From Nonlabens antarcticus (lineage in GTDB: Bacteria > Bacteroidota > Bacteroidia > Flavobacteriales > Flavobacteriaceae), in contig NZ_JADFCO010000059.1 of assembly GCF_015356755.1 (NCBI RefSeq), positions 43,719-107,718 on the forward strand: a DNA stretch of 64,000 nt, given 5' to 3'. The translations under genes and the position numbers were made by a program. The notes beneath the pieces were generated by a model. It had not been told where the DNA came from, did no database searches, and was given only the letters and a program-made list of their open reading frames with translations. Shown here one piece after another: positions 18,975 to 26,925 of this stretch. The first letter of the stretch is position 1. The number at the start of each line of letters is the position of its first letter.

Positions 18975-19020
18975 CATCCGCTAACGTAGAAATGTGGTAG
19001 CGGAGTTCTTTTAAGAACAC

Positions 19021-19094
19021 GGTCTGGTAGTTCAGCTGGTTAGAATACCTGCCTGTCACGCAGGGGGTCGCGGGTTCGAGTCCCGTCCAGACCG
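19021..19094 (+). tRNA. tRNA-Asp (GTC)
   Basis: A 74-nt cloverleaf. The acceptor arms GGTCTGG and CCAGACC are followed by discriminator G. The D-arm, the anticodon arm CCTGC-CTGTCAC-GCAGG with anticodon GTC at 19055-19057, a short variable loop and the T-arm with GGTTCGAGTCC are all present. CCA is not encoded. The 3' end is the likely integration site of the mobile element that starts immediately downstream. Confidence 0.97.
19069..19094. other. Putative left attachment site (attL) in the tRNA-Asp 3' end
   Basis: A tyrosine recombinase gene begins 230 bases downstream, and everything beyond has mobile-element character. The T-arm/acceptor half of tRNA-Asp is therefore the likely att core. 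The second copy, expected at the right end, is not in the window, so the exact core cannot be drawn. Confidence 0.4.
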
Positions 19095-19118
19095 CTAAAT
19101 GGGAAATCAAATTTCCTC

Positions 19119-19153
19119 AAAACCTTGTAAATCTTATGATTTGCAAGGTTTTA
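19119..19153 (+). terminator. Terminator downstream of tRNA-Asp
   Basis: A 15-bp stem (AAAACCTTGTAAATC with GATTTGCAAGGTTTT, one G-T pair) with a four-base loop, followed by a T-rich tract. Confidence 0.75.
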
Positions 19154-19209
19154 TGTTTTTAGGGCAATCATATAATTTCATATCATTTGCATCTAAAAGG
19201 TCACAAATC

Positions 19210-19243
19210 GTCAACATATTTTTTTATCTGCGATTATGTTGAC
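19210..19243. repeat. 9-bp inverted repeat upstream of the integrase
   Basis: GTCAACATA and TATGTTGAC are perfect arms separated by 16 bases, between the attachment site and the integrase start. It may be a recombinase arm site or an operator for int. The rest of the 230-base gap shows no gene. Confidence 0.5.
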
Positions 19244-19324
19244 AGATTGACGTAACTTACTGGTGTTAGTATAGTTGATTTGACTTTCGTCTCACTAAAT
19301 GTTTAATCATTAAAGACGACAATT

Positions 19325-20545
19325 ATGCGAACTTCATCAACATTTTCAATATTGTTTTGGGTGTACGGAAAACGTGCTGTAAACAACAAAGCAAATATCT
19401 ACATTCGGGTTACCTTAAACGGTAAACGTGTCAACATTAGTCTCAAGAAGAAAATCAATATTTCTACTTGGGATGAAAAACTACAAAGAGCAAGTGGGAC
19501 CGATAAGGATTCCCGTATTCTCAATCTTTACTTGAACGAAGTACAATCAAAAGTATATAGGATTTACGAAGATTTCAAGAGGGATGAAGTGCCTTTCACT
19601 TCCCAAATGGTCAAAGCCAAATTTTTAGGCGAAGATAAAACACGTTTTTCCTTTCAAAACCTTGTTGATTACTACAATGAAAAGATGCAACATAAGTTGC
19701 ATAGGAATACGATGGGTCAATATAAGACCAGTCAACGTTATATGATGGAATATATTCTAAAGGAATACAAACTGACAGACATCCCACTTTTCAATCTTGA
19801 ATATGGTTTTATCGTGGGCTTTGAAGATTTTCTTCGGTCGTATGTACCTAAAAGCGGACAATCTAAAATTGGCAATAATACCGCAATGAAGCATATTAAG
19901 CGTTTACGCAGAATGGTTACTCTTGCCTATCGGATGAAATGGATTGAAAGAGACCCGTTTGTCAATTTTAAAATGAAAATTGAAAAGAAAGAACGTGGTT
20001 TCCTTACAGATTTTGAATTATTAAGTATTGAAGATTTGTCTTCTTCCATAGAGCGTCTTATGGTTGTGAAAGATTTATTTGTTTTTAGTTGTTACACCGG
20101 TATTTCTTATGTTGACATTGTACAATTAAATGAAGATAATATTGTAATGGGTATAGATGGTAGTCCTTGGATAATGGCCGAAAGAGTAAAAACAGGTGCA
20201 CCATTCAAAATTCCACTATTACCCAAAGCTGCAATCTTAATAGATAAATACAAAGACCATTATAGAACCAATGACACATCCAATCTTTTGCCCAAGTTAT
20301 CTAATCAGAAATTGAACAGTTATTTAAAGGAAATCGCTGACCTATGTGGTATCAAAAAAAACCTGACTTTTCATATGGCGCGCCATACTTTTGCTACCAC
20401 AGTAACTTTAAGCAATGGTGTTCCAATAGAGACAGTATCTAAATTATTAGGGCATACCAAACTATCCACAACACAAATCTATGCAAGGGTCGTTGAGAGG
20501 AAAGTGAGTGATGATATGGCGCTTCTCAAATCAAAAATTGGTTGA
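19325..20545 (+). CDS. int: Tyrosine recombinase (integrase) of an IntDOT-like conjugative element
   Basis: A 406-residue site-specific recombinase that integrates and excises the element. The N-terminal arm-binding domain (about 1-100, VYGKRAVNNKANIYIRVTL) and SAM-like core-binding domain (about 110-210) precede the catalytic domain. Catalytic residues seen are H350-x-x-R353 in HMARHT, H377 in LGHTK and nucleophile Y386 in QIYARV. The first catalytic Arg position is occupied by Ser261 (TGISYVDI instead of TGLR), a substitution known from IntDOT of CTnDOT and its relatives. It is the first gene after tRNA-Asp, reading inward, and is followed by a strong hairpin terminator. Confidence 0.93.
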   Translation: MRTSSTFSILFWVYGKRAVNNKANIYIRVTLNGKRVNISLKKKINISTWDEKLQRASGTDKDSRILNLYLNEVQSKVYRIYEDFKRDEVPFTSQMVKAKFLGEDKTRFSFQNLVDYYNEKMQHKLHRNTMGQYKTSQRYMMEYILKEYKLTDIPLFNLEYGFIVGFEDFLRSYVPKSGQSKIGNNTAMKHIKRLRRMVTLAYRMKWIERDPFVNFKMKIEKKERGFLTDFELLSIEDLSSSIERLMVVKDLFVFSCYTGISYVDIVQLNEDNIVMGIDGSPWIMAERVKTGAPFKIPLLPKAAILIDKYKDHYRTNDTSNLLPKLSNQKLNSYLKEIADLCGIKKNLTFHMARHTFATTVTLSNGVPIETVSKLLGHTKLSTTQIYARVVERKVSDDMALLKSKIG

Positions 20546-20567
20546 TGAAATTTTATAAGCATTTACT

Positions 20568-20602
20568 AACTGTTGAAATCTTCAATTGAGATTTTAACAG
20601 TT
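20568..20602 (+). terminator. Hairpin terminator after the integrase gene
   Basis: A 14-bp stem with one G-T pair (20568-20581 with 20589-20602) and a seven-base loop, 22 bases past the int stop codon, followed by a T-rich stretch. Confidence 0.65.
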
Positions 20603-20644
20603 TGCATTTTCATTCCACTACCTTTACAGACTAAAATAGTGTGT

Positions 20645-21550
20645 ATGATTATAAAGGTAAAATGGGAAGATTTTAAAGAAGAAATCGATGGGTTTGTATC
20701 TACTGGAAATGCAATTGTCGATAAATATAGGTCTTCAAAAACAGAAGATGAATTTAATAATTTTAAGGAAGAAAAACAATCTTGGGAAAATACTGTTGTT
20801 AGCTATGTTCGAGCATCTTTTGAACCAGAAAACAGAAATTTTGCAAATGAGTTTAAAGCTCAAAGAGGATATAATACTGGCTTTAAATTAGGGACTGACC
20901 AAAAAATTAAAAATGAAATTCAAGCCCTAAAAGATGAAATCAACGGGCTTGACTACTACTTGAAAATGTTATTCATTTCAGATGCAATTGTAAGGCCAGA
21001 TGAAATTGATTTGAATGAACGTCAAAATCTTGACACCGAAGGCATACTCGAACTAATACTTTCAAAACTATATGACCTTTATAAAGATGGTAAATACCAT
21101 TCTATTAACTGGATTCTTGAAGGCAATGGAATTAAATTAAACGGTCGTGGCGAAGATTGGGACTATGGAAGAATGCTTGAAAACCGAGGATTTATTGAAT
21201 GTATGAATGGCAGGAATGTAAATGCCAAACTGAAATTGGAAGGTAAATATGCCATTGAGCAATCAAGAAAAGCCCAGACAACGGACTATTCCAAAATTAG
21301 TAATTCCGATGAGGAACTGAAAGAACTTATAAAACAGGTTCTCTCGAAAATTGAAGGTTTAGGTTTTGGACAGCAAATTATTTTCGACGAGTTCGATGAG
21401 CTTCGCGATGACATTCCGCATTTGAGCAAAAAGTCATTTGGTCAATTATTAAAATCGAAACTTGGCGATTTAGTAACAGCCAAGGCATTTGATAAGGCAT
21501 TAGCGAGCGAAATATTCAAAGAATTTACAAGTCAAGTATTGCCATTTTAA
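20645..21550 (+). CDS. Hypothetical protein with coiled-coil N-terminus
   Basis: A soluble protein of 301 residues from ATG 20645. The frame stays open upstream, but that part runs through the int terminator hairpin, so the internal ATG is chosen. Residues about 1-100 are charged and helical (WEDFKEEIDGF, KIKNEIQALKDEI), probably coiled coil. The middle, about 140-215, looks like a winged-helix-type segment (SINWILEGNGIKLNGRGEDWDYGRMLENRGFIE is split here only by reading). The C-terminal 80 residues are again helical. I do not recognise the family. It may be cargo with a regulatory or defence role near the element end. Confidence 0.5.
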   Translation: MIIKVKWEDFKEEIDGFVSTGNAIVDKYRSSKTEDEFNNFKEEKQSWENTVVSYVRASFEPENRNFANEFKAQRGYNTGFKLGTDQKIKNEIQALKDEINGLDYYLKMLFISDAIVRPDEIDLNERQNLDTEGILELILSKLYDLYKDGKYHSINWILEGNGIKLNGRGEDWDYGRMLENRGFIECMNGRNVNAKLKLEGKYAIEQSRKAQTTDYSKISNSDEELKELIKQVLSKIEGLGFGQQIIFDEFDELRDDIPHLSKKSFGQLLKSKLGDLVTAKAFDKALASEIFKEFTSQVLPF

Positions 21551-21570
21551 TTTATGAGGTTACGCAATAC

Positions 21571-21885
21571 GTGTTTTCAGATAAACAACGTATCTATGGT
21601 AAATCTACAGTTTCCTTCTTCGTAAATAATCTTGAGCCAGATGATAGTGTAACACGAACTTTTGAGAGTGAAGATGAGACCGTGAATTGGCTTATGGACA
21701 ATGACGATTACCCAAGAATGTTATTTGAAAACCTATTTCACACATCCAATTCTGTAATATTTCATTGCGGTGTTAAAGAGCCTATTACAAATTCCTATTC
21801 AAATGCTGTAAAAATTATATTGACATTTTTCTTTCACAACAACCATACGCTATCAAACAAACTTCATCCACAAAGAGGCAGATGA
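21571..21885 (+). CDS. Small ORF of uncertain status, possible gene remnant
   Basis: A 104-codon frame that opens only with a GTG; no ATG is available, although the frame stays open further upstream into the previous gene in another phase. The product (YGKSTVSFFVNN, ETVNWLMDNDDYPRMLFENLF) has protein-like composition but no recognised domain. It may be the 3' part of a decayed gene. Confidence 0.3.
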   Translation: MFSDKQRIYGKSTVSFFVNNLEPDDSVTRTFESEDETVNWLMDNDDYPRMLFENLFHTSNSVIFHCGVKEPITNSYSNAVKIILTFFFHNNHTLSNKLHPQRGR

Positions 21886-21900
21886 TACATTAAATAGTGT

Positions 21901-21970
21901 GATTAATTTCTGATTTCATACTGCTGATTAATCTTTGCACAGCCTGTGCATCGATTAATTTGTATCTTTG
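21901..21970 (+). promoter_or_regulatory. Promoter/operator region of the metal-resistance operon
   Basis: A -7 element TATCTTTG lies at 21963-21970, nine bases before the start codon at 21980. Just upstream is the palindrome TGCACAG-C-CTGTGCA (21936-21950), and GATTAAT occurs three times at 21901, 21926 and 21953 with 25- and 27-base spacing. A TTTG at 21934 is 25 bases from the -7, longer than usual. The palindrome is the best operator candidate for a metal-sensing repressor. Confidence 0.5.
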
Positions 21971-21979
21971 TCAAACTTT

Positions 21980-22375
21980 ATGAAAATATTCTTTTCCATA
22001 TCAATGTCAATTTTATTCTTTTTTCAGGGAATTAGCATTGATATGGACTTTTGTGGACCAATTAAAGAAATTTCAAGCATTATTACCCATTATCAAGACC
22101 ATAAAGTTTATGGAGACTCTTTCCTTGAATATGTAGTTGAAGATTACATTGACAATGATGCAAAAAATGAAGGGCATCATAATAACCCAGATAAGGAGAA
22201 TACACCAGTCCATTCCCATCATCAATGTTGTCACCCTTTAGTATTAATTATTGCGAACAACAATTCGGTTTTAACCAATCGACTAAAGTTTGAAGAGAAA
22301 AAACAGTTTAACTTACATAAAGTAAACTTCACTTCCAGATATCTGGAATCGCTTTTCCAACCCCCTAAAGTATAA
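21980..22375 (+). CDS. Small exported His/Cys-rich protein preceding the RND pump
   Basis: 131 residues from ATG 21980 (four codons of open frame upstream lack an ATG). A hydrophobic N-terminal segment (IFFSISMSILFFFQG) suggests export or a membrane anchor. The middle holds EGHHNNPDKENTPVHSHHQCCHP, split here as GHHNN and HSHHQCCHP, a cluster of His and Cys that can bind Cu, Zn or similar ions. Small proteins of this kind stand directly before CusA-type pump genes in other Flavobacteria. The role could be periplasmic metal buffering; this is inferred from residues and position. Confidence 0.6.
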   Translation: MKIFFSISMSILFFFQGISIDMDFCGPIKEISSIITHYQDHKVYGDSFLEYVVEDYIDNDAKNEGHHNNPDKENTPVHSHHQCCHPLVLIIANNNSVLTNRLKFEEKKQFNLHKVNFTSRYLESLFQPPKV

Positions 22376-22387
22376 TTCAGTTTTTTT

Positions 22388-22474
22388 TAGGATAGCTATA
22401 TCCTACCGTGATGCTTTTCAAAGTAAGTATCGCATCATAAACGCATTGCATTTCTTTGCATTGCGATGTTTAAA
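22388..22474 (+). promoter_or_regulatory. Structured intergenic leader of the RND pump gene
   Basis: The 118 bases between the His/Cys protein and the pump gene hold a perfect hairpin TAGGATA-GCTA-TATCCTA (22388-22405), a second inverted repeat TGATGC...GCATCA (22409-22437) and a twice-repeated GCATTGC (from 22443 and 22458). Either hairpin could act as a partial terminator or processing site. Confidence 0.4.
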
Positions 22475-22493
22475 CTGAATTAATACTTTTTCT

Positions 22494-25400
22494 ATGATTA
22501 ACAAAATCATTTCATTTTCCATTAATAACAAGTTTATTATTGGGCTCTTTATAGTGGCACTTGTAGGTACGGGCATTTGGTCTATGGCCACTATAAATCT
22601 GGGTTCTGTACCCGATATTACCAACAACCAAGTACAGGTTATTACAGTTGCCCCAAATTTAGGTACTGAAGACATTGAACAATTTGTTACTTATCCGGTA
22701 GAATTGGCAATGGCAAATCTACCAGACGTTATCGAGCTGCGTTCGGTGTCTCGTTTTGGATTGTCAGTTGTTACTATCGTATTTGAGGACGAGGCAGGCA
22801 CATATCTTCCCCGGCAATTAGTGCAAGAGAAATTAACCGAAGTTGCCGGAGAAATCCCCGAAGGCTTCGGCACGCCATTTATGGCCCCAATTACCACAGG
22901 TTTGGGCGAAATCTACCAATACAGCCTAAAAGTAAAGGAAGGCTACGAAGATAAATACGATGCAATGGAGCTTCGTACCATCCAAGATTGGATTGTAAAA
23001 CGCCAAATGGCATTAGTTCCAGGAGTCGTCGAGGTAAATGCTTTTGGAGGATTTGTGAAGCAATATGAAGTAGCCATAAACCCCAATAAGCTAAAAAGTT
23101 TCGGTATTACAATGAACCAGGTCTTTGAAGCCCTTAAAGTGAACAATGCCAATACTGGAGGTGCCTATATAGAAAAAAATAACCAAGCCAATTTTATCCG
23201 TGGCGAAGGCTTGGCCCGAAGTATCGCCGATTTGGAAAACACAGTTGTAACTACTCAAAACGGTAGTCCCGTTTTAATACGGGATGTCGCTGAAAAGGTT
23301 GGATATGGCAGCCAAGTACGCTATGGCGCTTTTACCCAAGATGGACACGAATCTGTGGGCGGACAAATTTTAATGCTGAAAGGCGAAAGCCCAGGCGACG
23401 TGATCGAAAATGTGGAAAAGCGTATTGTAGAAATTCAAAAATCCCTGCCGGAAGGCGTTTATATTGATGCTTTTTTAAGTCGAAGTGAACTTATTGAGGC
23501 AACCACAAGTACCGTTAAAACAAATCTAATAGAAGGTGCCCTTATTGTCATATTTGTTTTGGTCTTGCTTTTAGGAAGCTTCCGTGGTGGCTTGATAGCA
23601 GCGTCGATAATCCCTTTATGCCTATTATTTGCATTTATTTTGATGAAACAATTTGGCATTTGGGCAAATTTAATGTCCTTGGGTGCGATCGATTTTGGGA
23701 TTATTGTAGATGGTGCGGTGATTATCGTGGAAGGAGCGGTTTTCCACATTCATCAACGGATGAAAAAATCCACAACCGCCATTAACCAAGCTGAAATGGA
23801 TGAAATCGCCTATGACTCTTCAAGTAAAATGATGAATTCTGCCTTCTTCGGTCAACTAATTGTTCTTATAGTTTTTACACCTATTCTGTTTTTGACCGGT
23901 GTGGAAGGGAAAATGTTTCGACCAATGGCATTTACATTTGGTTTTGCCGTTTTAGGGGCAATTATTCTTTGCCTTACCTACGTACCAATGATGTCATCAT
24001 TATTTTTAAAACCTGCTAAAAATCAAAATAGTTGGTTTGCCAAATTTGAAAACAAGATTGATAGGTTCAGTGATAAAATTATGGGGGTTCTGAATCGTAT
24101 CTATCTGCCTATATTAAATTTTGCACTTCGCTTTCGGGCAGGTGTGGTTATAGGCGCGGTTGCCTTGCTTTTGATTGCAGGATTTATTTTTAGCAATATG
24201 GGAGCAGAATTTGTCCCTAAATTTGATGAAGGCGATATTGCATTTCAAGCATTGATAAAACCAGGGAGCAGTCTTTCAGAATCTATTGAGGCCTCAGAGA
24301 AACTTCAGAATTTAATCAATGAGTTTCCGGAAGTAAAAACAGTAGTTTCAAGGATTGGTGTGGCTGAAATACCAACAGACCCAATGCCTATGGATATTGC
24401 CGATAGTTATATTATTCTTGAAAAGGACAAGAGTAAATGGACATCCGCAGATAGTAAAGAAGAACTCATAGAAAAGATTCAAGAAAAAATTTCAGTAGTT
24501 CCCGGCGTAAATTTTGTGTTTACACAACCTGTAGAACTTCGTTTTAATGAATTGCTGACTGGTGTCCGTGAAGACGTGGCCATCAAATTGTACGGAGAAG
24601 ATTTGGACGTTTTGGCAGACAAGATACAGGAAATCGCGGCAGTAATTAGGACCGTTCCCGGAGCGGCTGACATTAATGTGGAGGCTACAAGTGGTTTGCC
24701 ACAAATGACGGTGGTATATAACCGTGCGAAAATGGCACAATACGGTGTAACCGTTGATAAGCTGAATGATTATGTAAGTGCTTCATTTTCAGGAGAACAG
24801 GCAGGAGTCATTTTTGAAGGGGAAAAACGGTTCGATGTGGTCATTCGTTTGGCAGAGGAATATCGACAAGACATCAATAGCTTAAAAAACCTTTATATAG
24901 ACCTGCCAAACGGTGCACAAGTACCATTAAAGGAGGTGGCAGATATCAGCTATAAACCCGGACCAATGCAGATTTCAAGAGACAATACCTCTCGTCGTAC
25001 TTCCGTGGGCGTGAATGTTCGTGGGCGCGATGTAAAATCGATGGTCGAGGAAATTCAACAAAAATTGGAAACGGATGTTAAACTGCCACCAGGTTATTTT
25101 GTAACCTACGGCGGATCATTTGAAAACCTACAACGAGCATCAGACCGATTGATGATTGTAGTCCCAATCGTTCTATTAACAATATTTGTTCTGCTTTACT
25201 TTGCTTTGAATTCAGTTACACAAGCCTTGATGATCTATATGGCAGTGCCTTTGGCGGCCATTGGTGGCGTTTTCGTTTTGTTGATTCGTGGAATGCCTTT
25301 CAGTATTTCCGCGGGAGTCGGATTTATCGTGCTCTTCGGAGTTGCCGTATTAAACGGACTCATACTCATAAATAAGTTCAATGAATTAAAAGACAGTGGA

Positions 25401-26909
25401 ATGACAGATTTAAAAAAACGTATATATGAAGCTACGCACGAACGTTTACGTCCAATTTTATTAACAGCCATTACAACAATTATGGGCTTTATCCCAATGG
25501 CGATTTCTACCTCTGGTGGTGCCGAAGTACAGCGGCCCTTGGCGACAGTAGTCATTGGAGGAATGCTTACGGCAACATTTCTGACCTTGGTGGTTATTCC
25601 TATTCTTTATTATTGGCTTGAATCGAGAAAGGAACGAAACAATAACGATGGAGGTGTAAGCTATGTCAACAAATCAACGAACATTGTAACCGTATTATTG
25701 ATGGTTGGCGGTTTGATGGCTTCTGGAACTGCTTTTGCCCAAGACACCAATCAAAATGGAACAATGCCAAAAACCTTGACTGTAGATGAGGCCATTGCTA
25801 TGGCAAAACAGAATTATCCATCGCTTAAGGAAAGTCAGGCATTTATTGAACGGGAAAAGGCACTAAAGGGAACGAGTTTTGACCTTGGTAGCACACAAGT
25901 TTTCACGGGCAAAGAAGAATATGGCAATAATCTTCCTGGAGTGCAAACAACCGTTGGCGTGCAACAGGGCAATATCGATTTGCTTTCAGGATTTTCAAAA
26001 TCGAAGTTTTATAAAGAGCGCATTGCCTTGGGAGAAAAGTTTTATGTGGCCAGTGAACAACAGTTGGTGCGCAATGTGATGCAAGCCTATGACCAAATTA
26101 ATTATTACAAGGCACAGTTGCGTTTTGCAGACCAATTGGACAGTATTTATGCCAATTTTAAGTCCGCTGCCCAACTTCGGTATGACACTGGAGAAACAGG
26201 CAAGTTGGAATTTATTTCAGCCTCTTCCGAATTTCAACAGATTCAAGTGTTGAGGCAACAAGCTTTTGATGATATTGAAATTGCCAAACGTGCCTTAAAA
26301 CAATATTTGGGAACGGATGAAACCATCGAGACGGTAGATGGTTTTTACGAGCCATTGGATTTTATGGCGACATTGGATTCAACTTCGGTTGCCAATAACC
26401 CAATGTTGCAATATGCCTTGCAAAATGCCGAAGTAAGTAAAGCAAATGTGGGCGTTGAAAAATCGCAATTCCTACCGAAATTCAGTTTATCATATGGCAG
26501 GCAGGTTGTGGATGATGTTTCAGGGTTTAATACCTATCAGGCAGGTATTAGTATTCCGTTATGGTTTTTTCCGCAGAAGTCAAGGGTTAAGGCAGCCAAG
26601 GCAGACGCAATGGTAGCAGAGAATCAATATTTGGAGCAAAAAGCGGTTACAGAAAGTCGTGTTTCACAATTGACCAAATCACTCGAAAAAACAAAGAAGA
26701 TTTTGCAATATTACGAAGAAGGCGCACTATTGTTGGCAGAAGAACAAATTACCACAGCGCAGTTGGCTTCTAAAGAAGGCGAAATAGATTACGTCAATTA
26801 TATCACCATTCTTAATAGTGCCATCCGTATTAAACAAAACCATTTACAATACATCAATCAGTATAACCAGCAGACCATTGATATGCAATATCAATTGGGC
26901 AATTTATAA
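22494..26909 (+). CDS. CusA/CzcA-family RND heavy-metal pump fused to a TolC-type channel
   Basis: A 1471-residue fusion. Residues 1 to about 1045 form a complete HME-RND transporter: 12 membrane helices with two large periplasmic loops, and signatures DIEQFVTYPVELAMANLPDV near the start, LGAIDFGIIVDGAVIIVE (the acidic DFG..VDGA of TM4) near 400 and a C-terminal MxxF-type helix set. Residues about 1063-1081 are a second signal-like segment ending in GTAFAQ. Residues about 1082-1471 are an outer-membrane efflux (TolC/CusC) domain with paired helical repeats. Such CusA-CusC fusions are known in Flavobacteria. With the adaptor encoded 17 bases downstream it exports Cu/Ag or Zn/Co/Cd out of the cell. 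Confidence 0.92.
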   Translation: MINKIISFSINNKFIIGLFIVALVGTGIWSMATINLGSVPDITNNQVQVITVAPNLGTEDIEQFVTYPVELAMANLPDVIELRSVSRFGLSVVTIVFEDEAGTYLPRQLVQEKLTEVAGEIPEGFGTPFMAPITTGLGEIYQYSLKVKEGYEDKYDAMELRTIQDWIVKRQMALVPGVVEVNAFGGFVKQYEVAINPNKLKSFGITMNQVFEALKVNNANTGGAYIEKNNQANFIRGEGLARSIADLENTVVTTQNGSPVLIRDVAEKVGYGSQVRYGAFTQDGHESVGGQILMLKGESPGDVIENVEKRIVEIQKSLPEGVYIDAFLSRSELIEATTSTVKTNLIEGALIVIFVLVLLLGSFRGGLIAASIIPLCLLFAFILMKQFGIWANLMSLGAIDFGIIVDGAVIIVEGAVFHIHQRMKKSTTAINQAEMDEIAYDSSSKMMNSAFFGQLIVLIVFTPILFLTGVEGKMFRPMAFTFGFAVLGAIILCLTYVPMMSSLFLKPAKNQNSWFAKFENKIDRFSDKIMGVLNRIYLPILNFALRFRAGVVIGAVALLLIAGFIFSNMGAEFVPKFDEGDIAFQALIKPGSSLSESIEASEKLQNLINEFPEVKTVVSRIGVAEIPTDPMPMDIADSYIILEKDKSKWTSADSKEELIEKIQEKISVVPGVNFVFTQPVELRFNELLTGVREDVAIKLYGEDLDVLADKIQEIAAVIRTVPGAADINVEATSGLPQMTVVYNRAKMAQYGVTVDKLNDYVSASFSGEQAGVIFEGEKRFDVVIRLAEEYRQDINSLKNLYIDLPNGAQVPLKEVADISYKPGPMQISRDNTSRRTSVGVNVRGRDVKSMVEEIQQKLETDVKLPPGYFVTYGGSFENLQRASDRLMIVVPIVLLTIFVLLYFALNSVTQALMIYMAVPLAAIGGVFVLLIRGMPFSISAGVGFIVLFGVAVLNGLILINKFNELKDSGMTDLKKRIYEATHERLRPILLTAITTIMGFIPMAISTSGGAEVQRPLATVVIGGMLTATFLTLVVIPILYYWLESRKERNNNDGGVSYVNKSTNIVTVLLMVGGLMASGTAFAQDTNQNGTMPKTLTVDEAIAMAKQNYPSLKESQAFIEREKALKGTSFDLGSTQVFTGKEEYGNNLPGVQTTVGVQQGNIDLLSGFSKSKFYKERIALGEKFYVASEQQLVRNVMQAYDQINYYKAQLRFADQLDSIYANFKSAAQLRYDTGETGKLEFISASSEFQQIQVLRQQAFDDIEIAKRALKQYLGTDETIETVDGFYEPLDFMATLDSTSVANNPMLQYALQNAEVSKANVGVEKSQFLPKFSLSYGRQVVDDVSGFNTYQAGISIPLWFFPQKSRVKAAKADAMVAENQYLEQKAVTESRVSQLTKSLEKTKKILQYYEEGALLLAEEQITTAQLASKEGEIDYVNYITILNSAIRIKQNHLQYINQYNQQTIDMQYQLGNL

Positions 26910-26925
26910 CCTTAAAAAAAGAGAA

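Noticed and set aside
18856..19110. Minus-strand ORF of 84 codons across tRNA-Asp
   Set aside because: It is the translated antisense of a tRNA, a common annotation artefact.
19120..19152. Inverted repeat after tRNA-Asp as an att site
   Set aside because: Its 15-bp stem and T-rich tail fit a terminator better, and the att core is expected inside the tRNA end.
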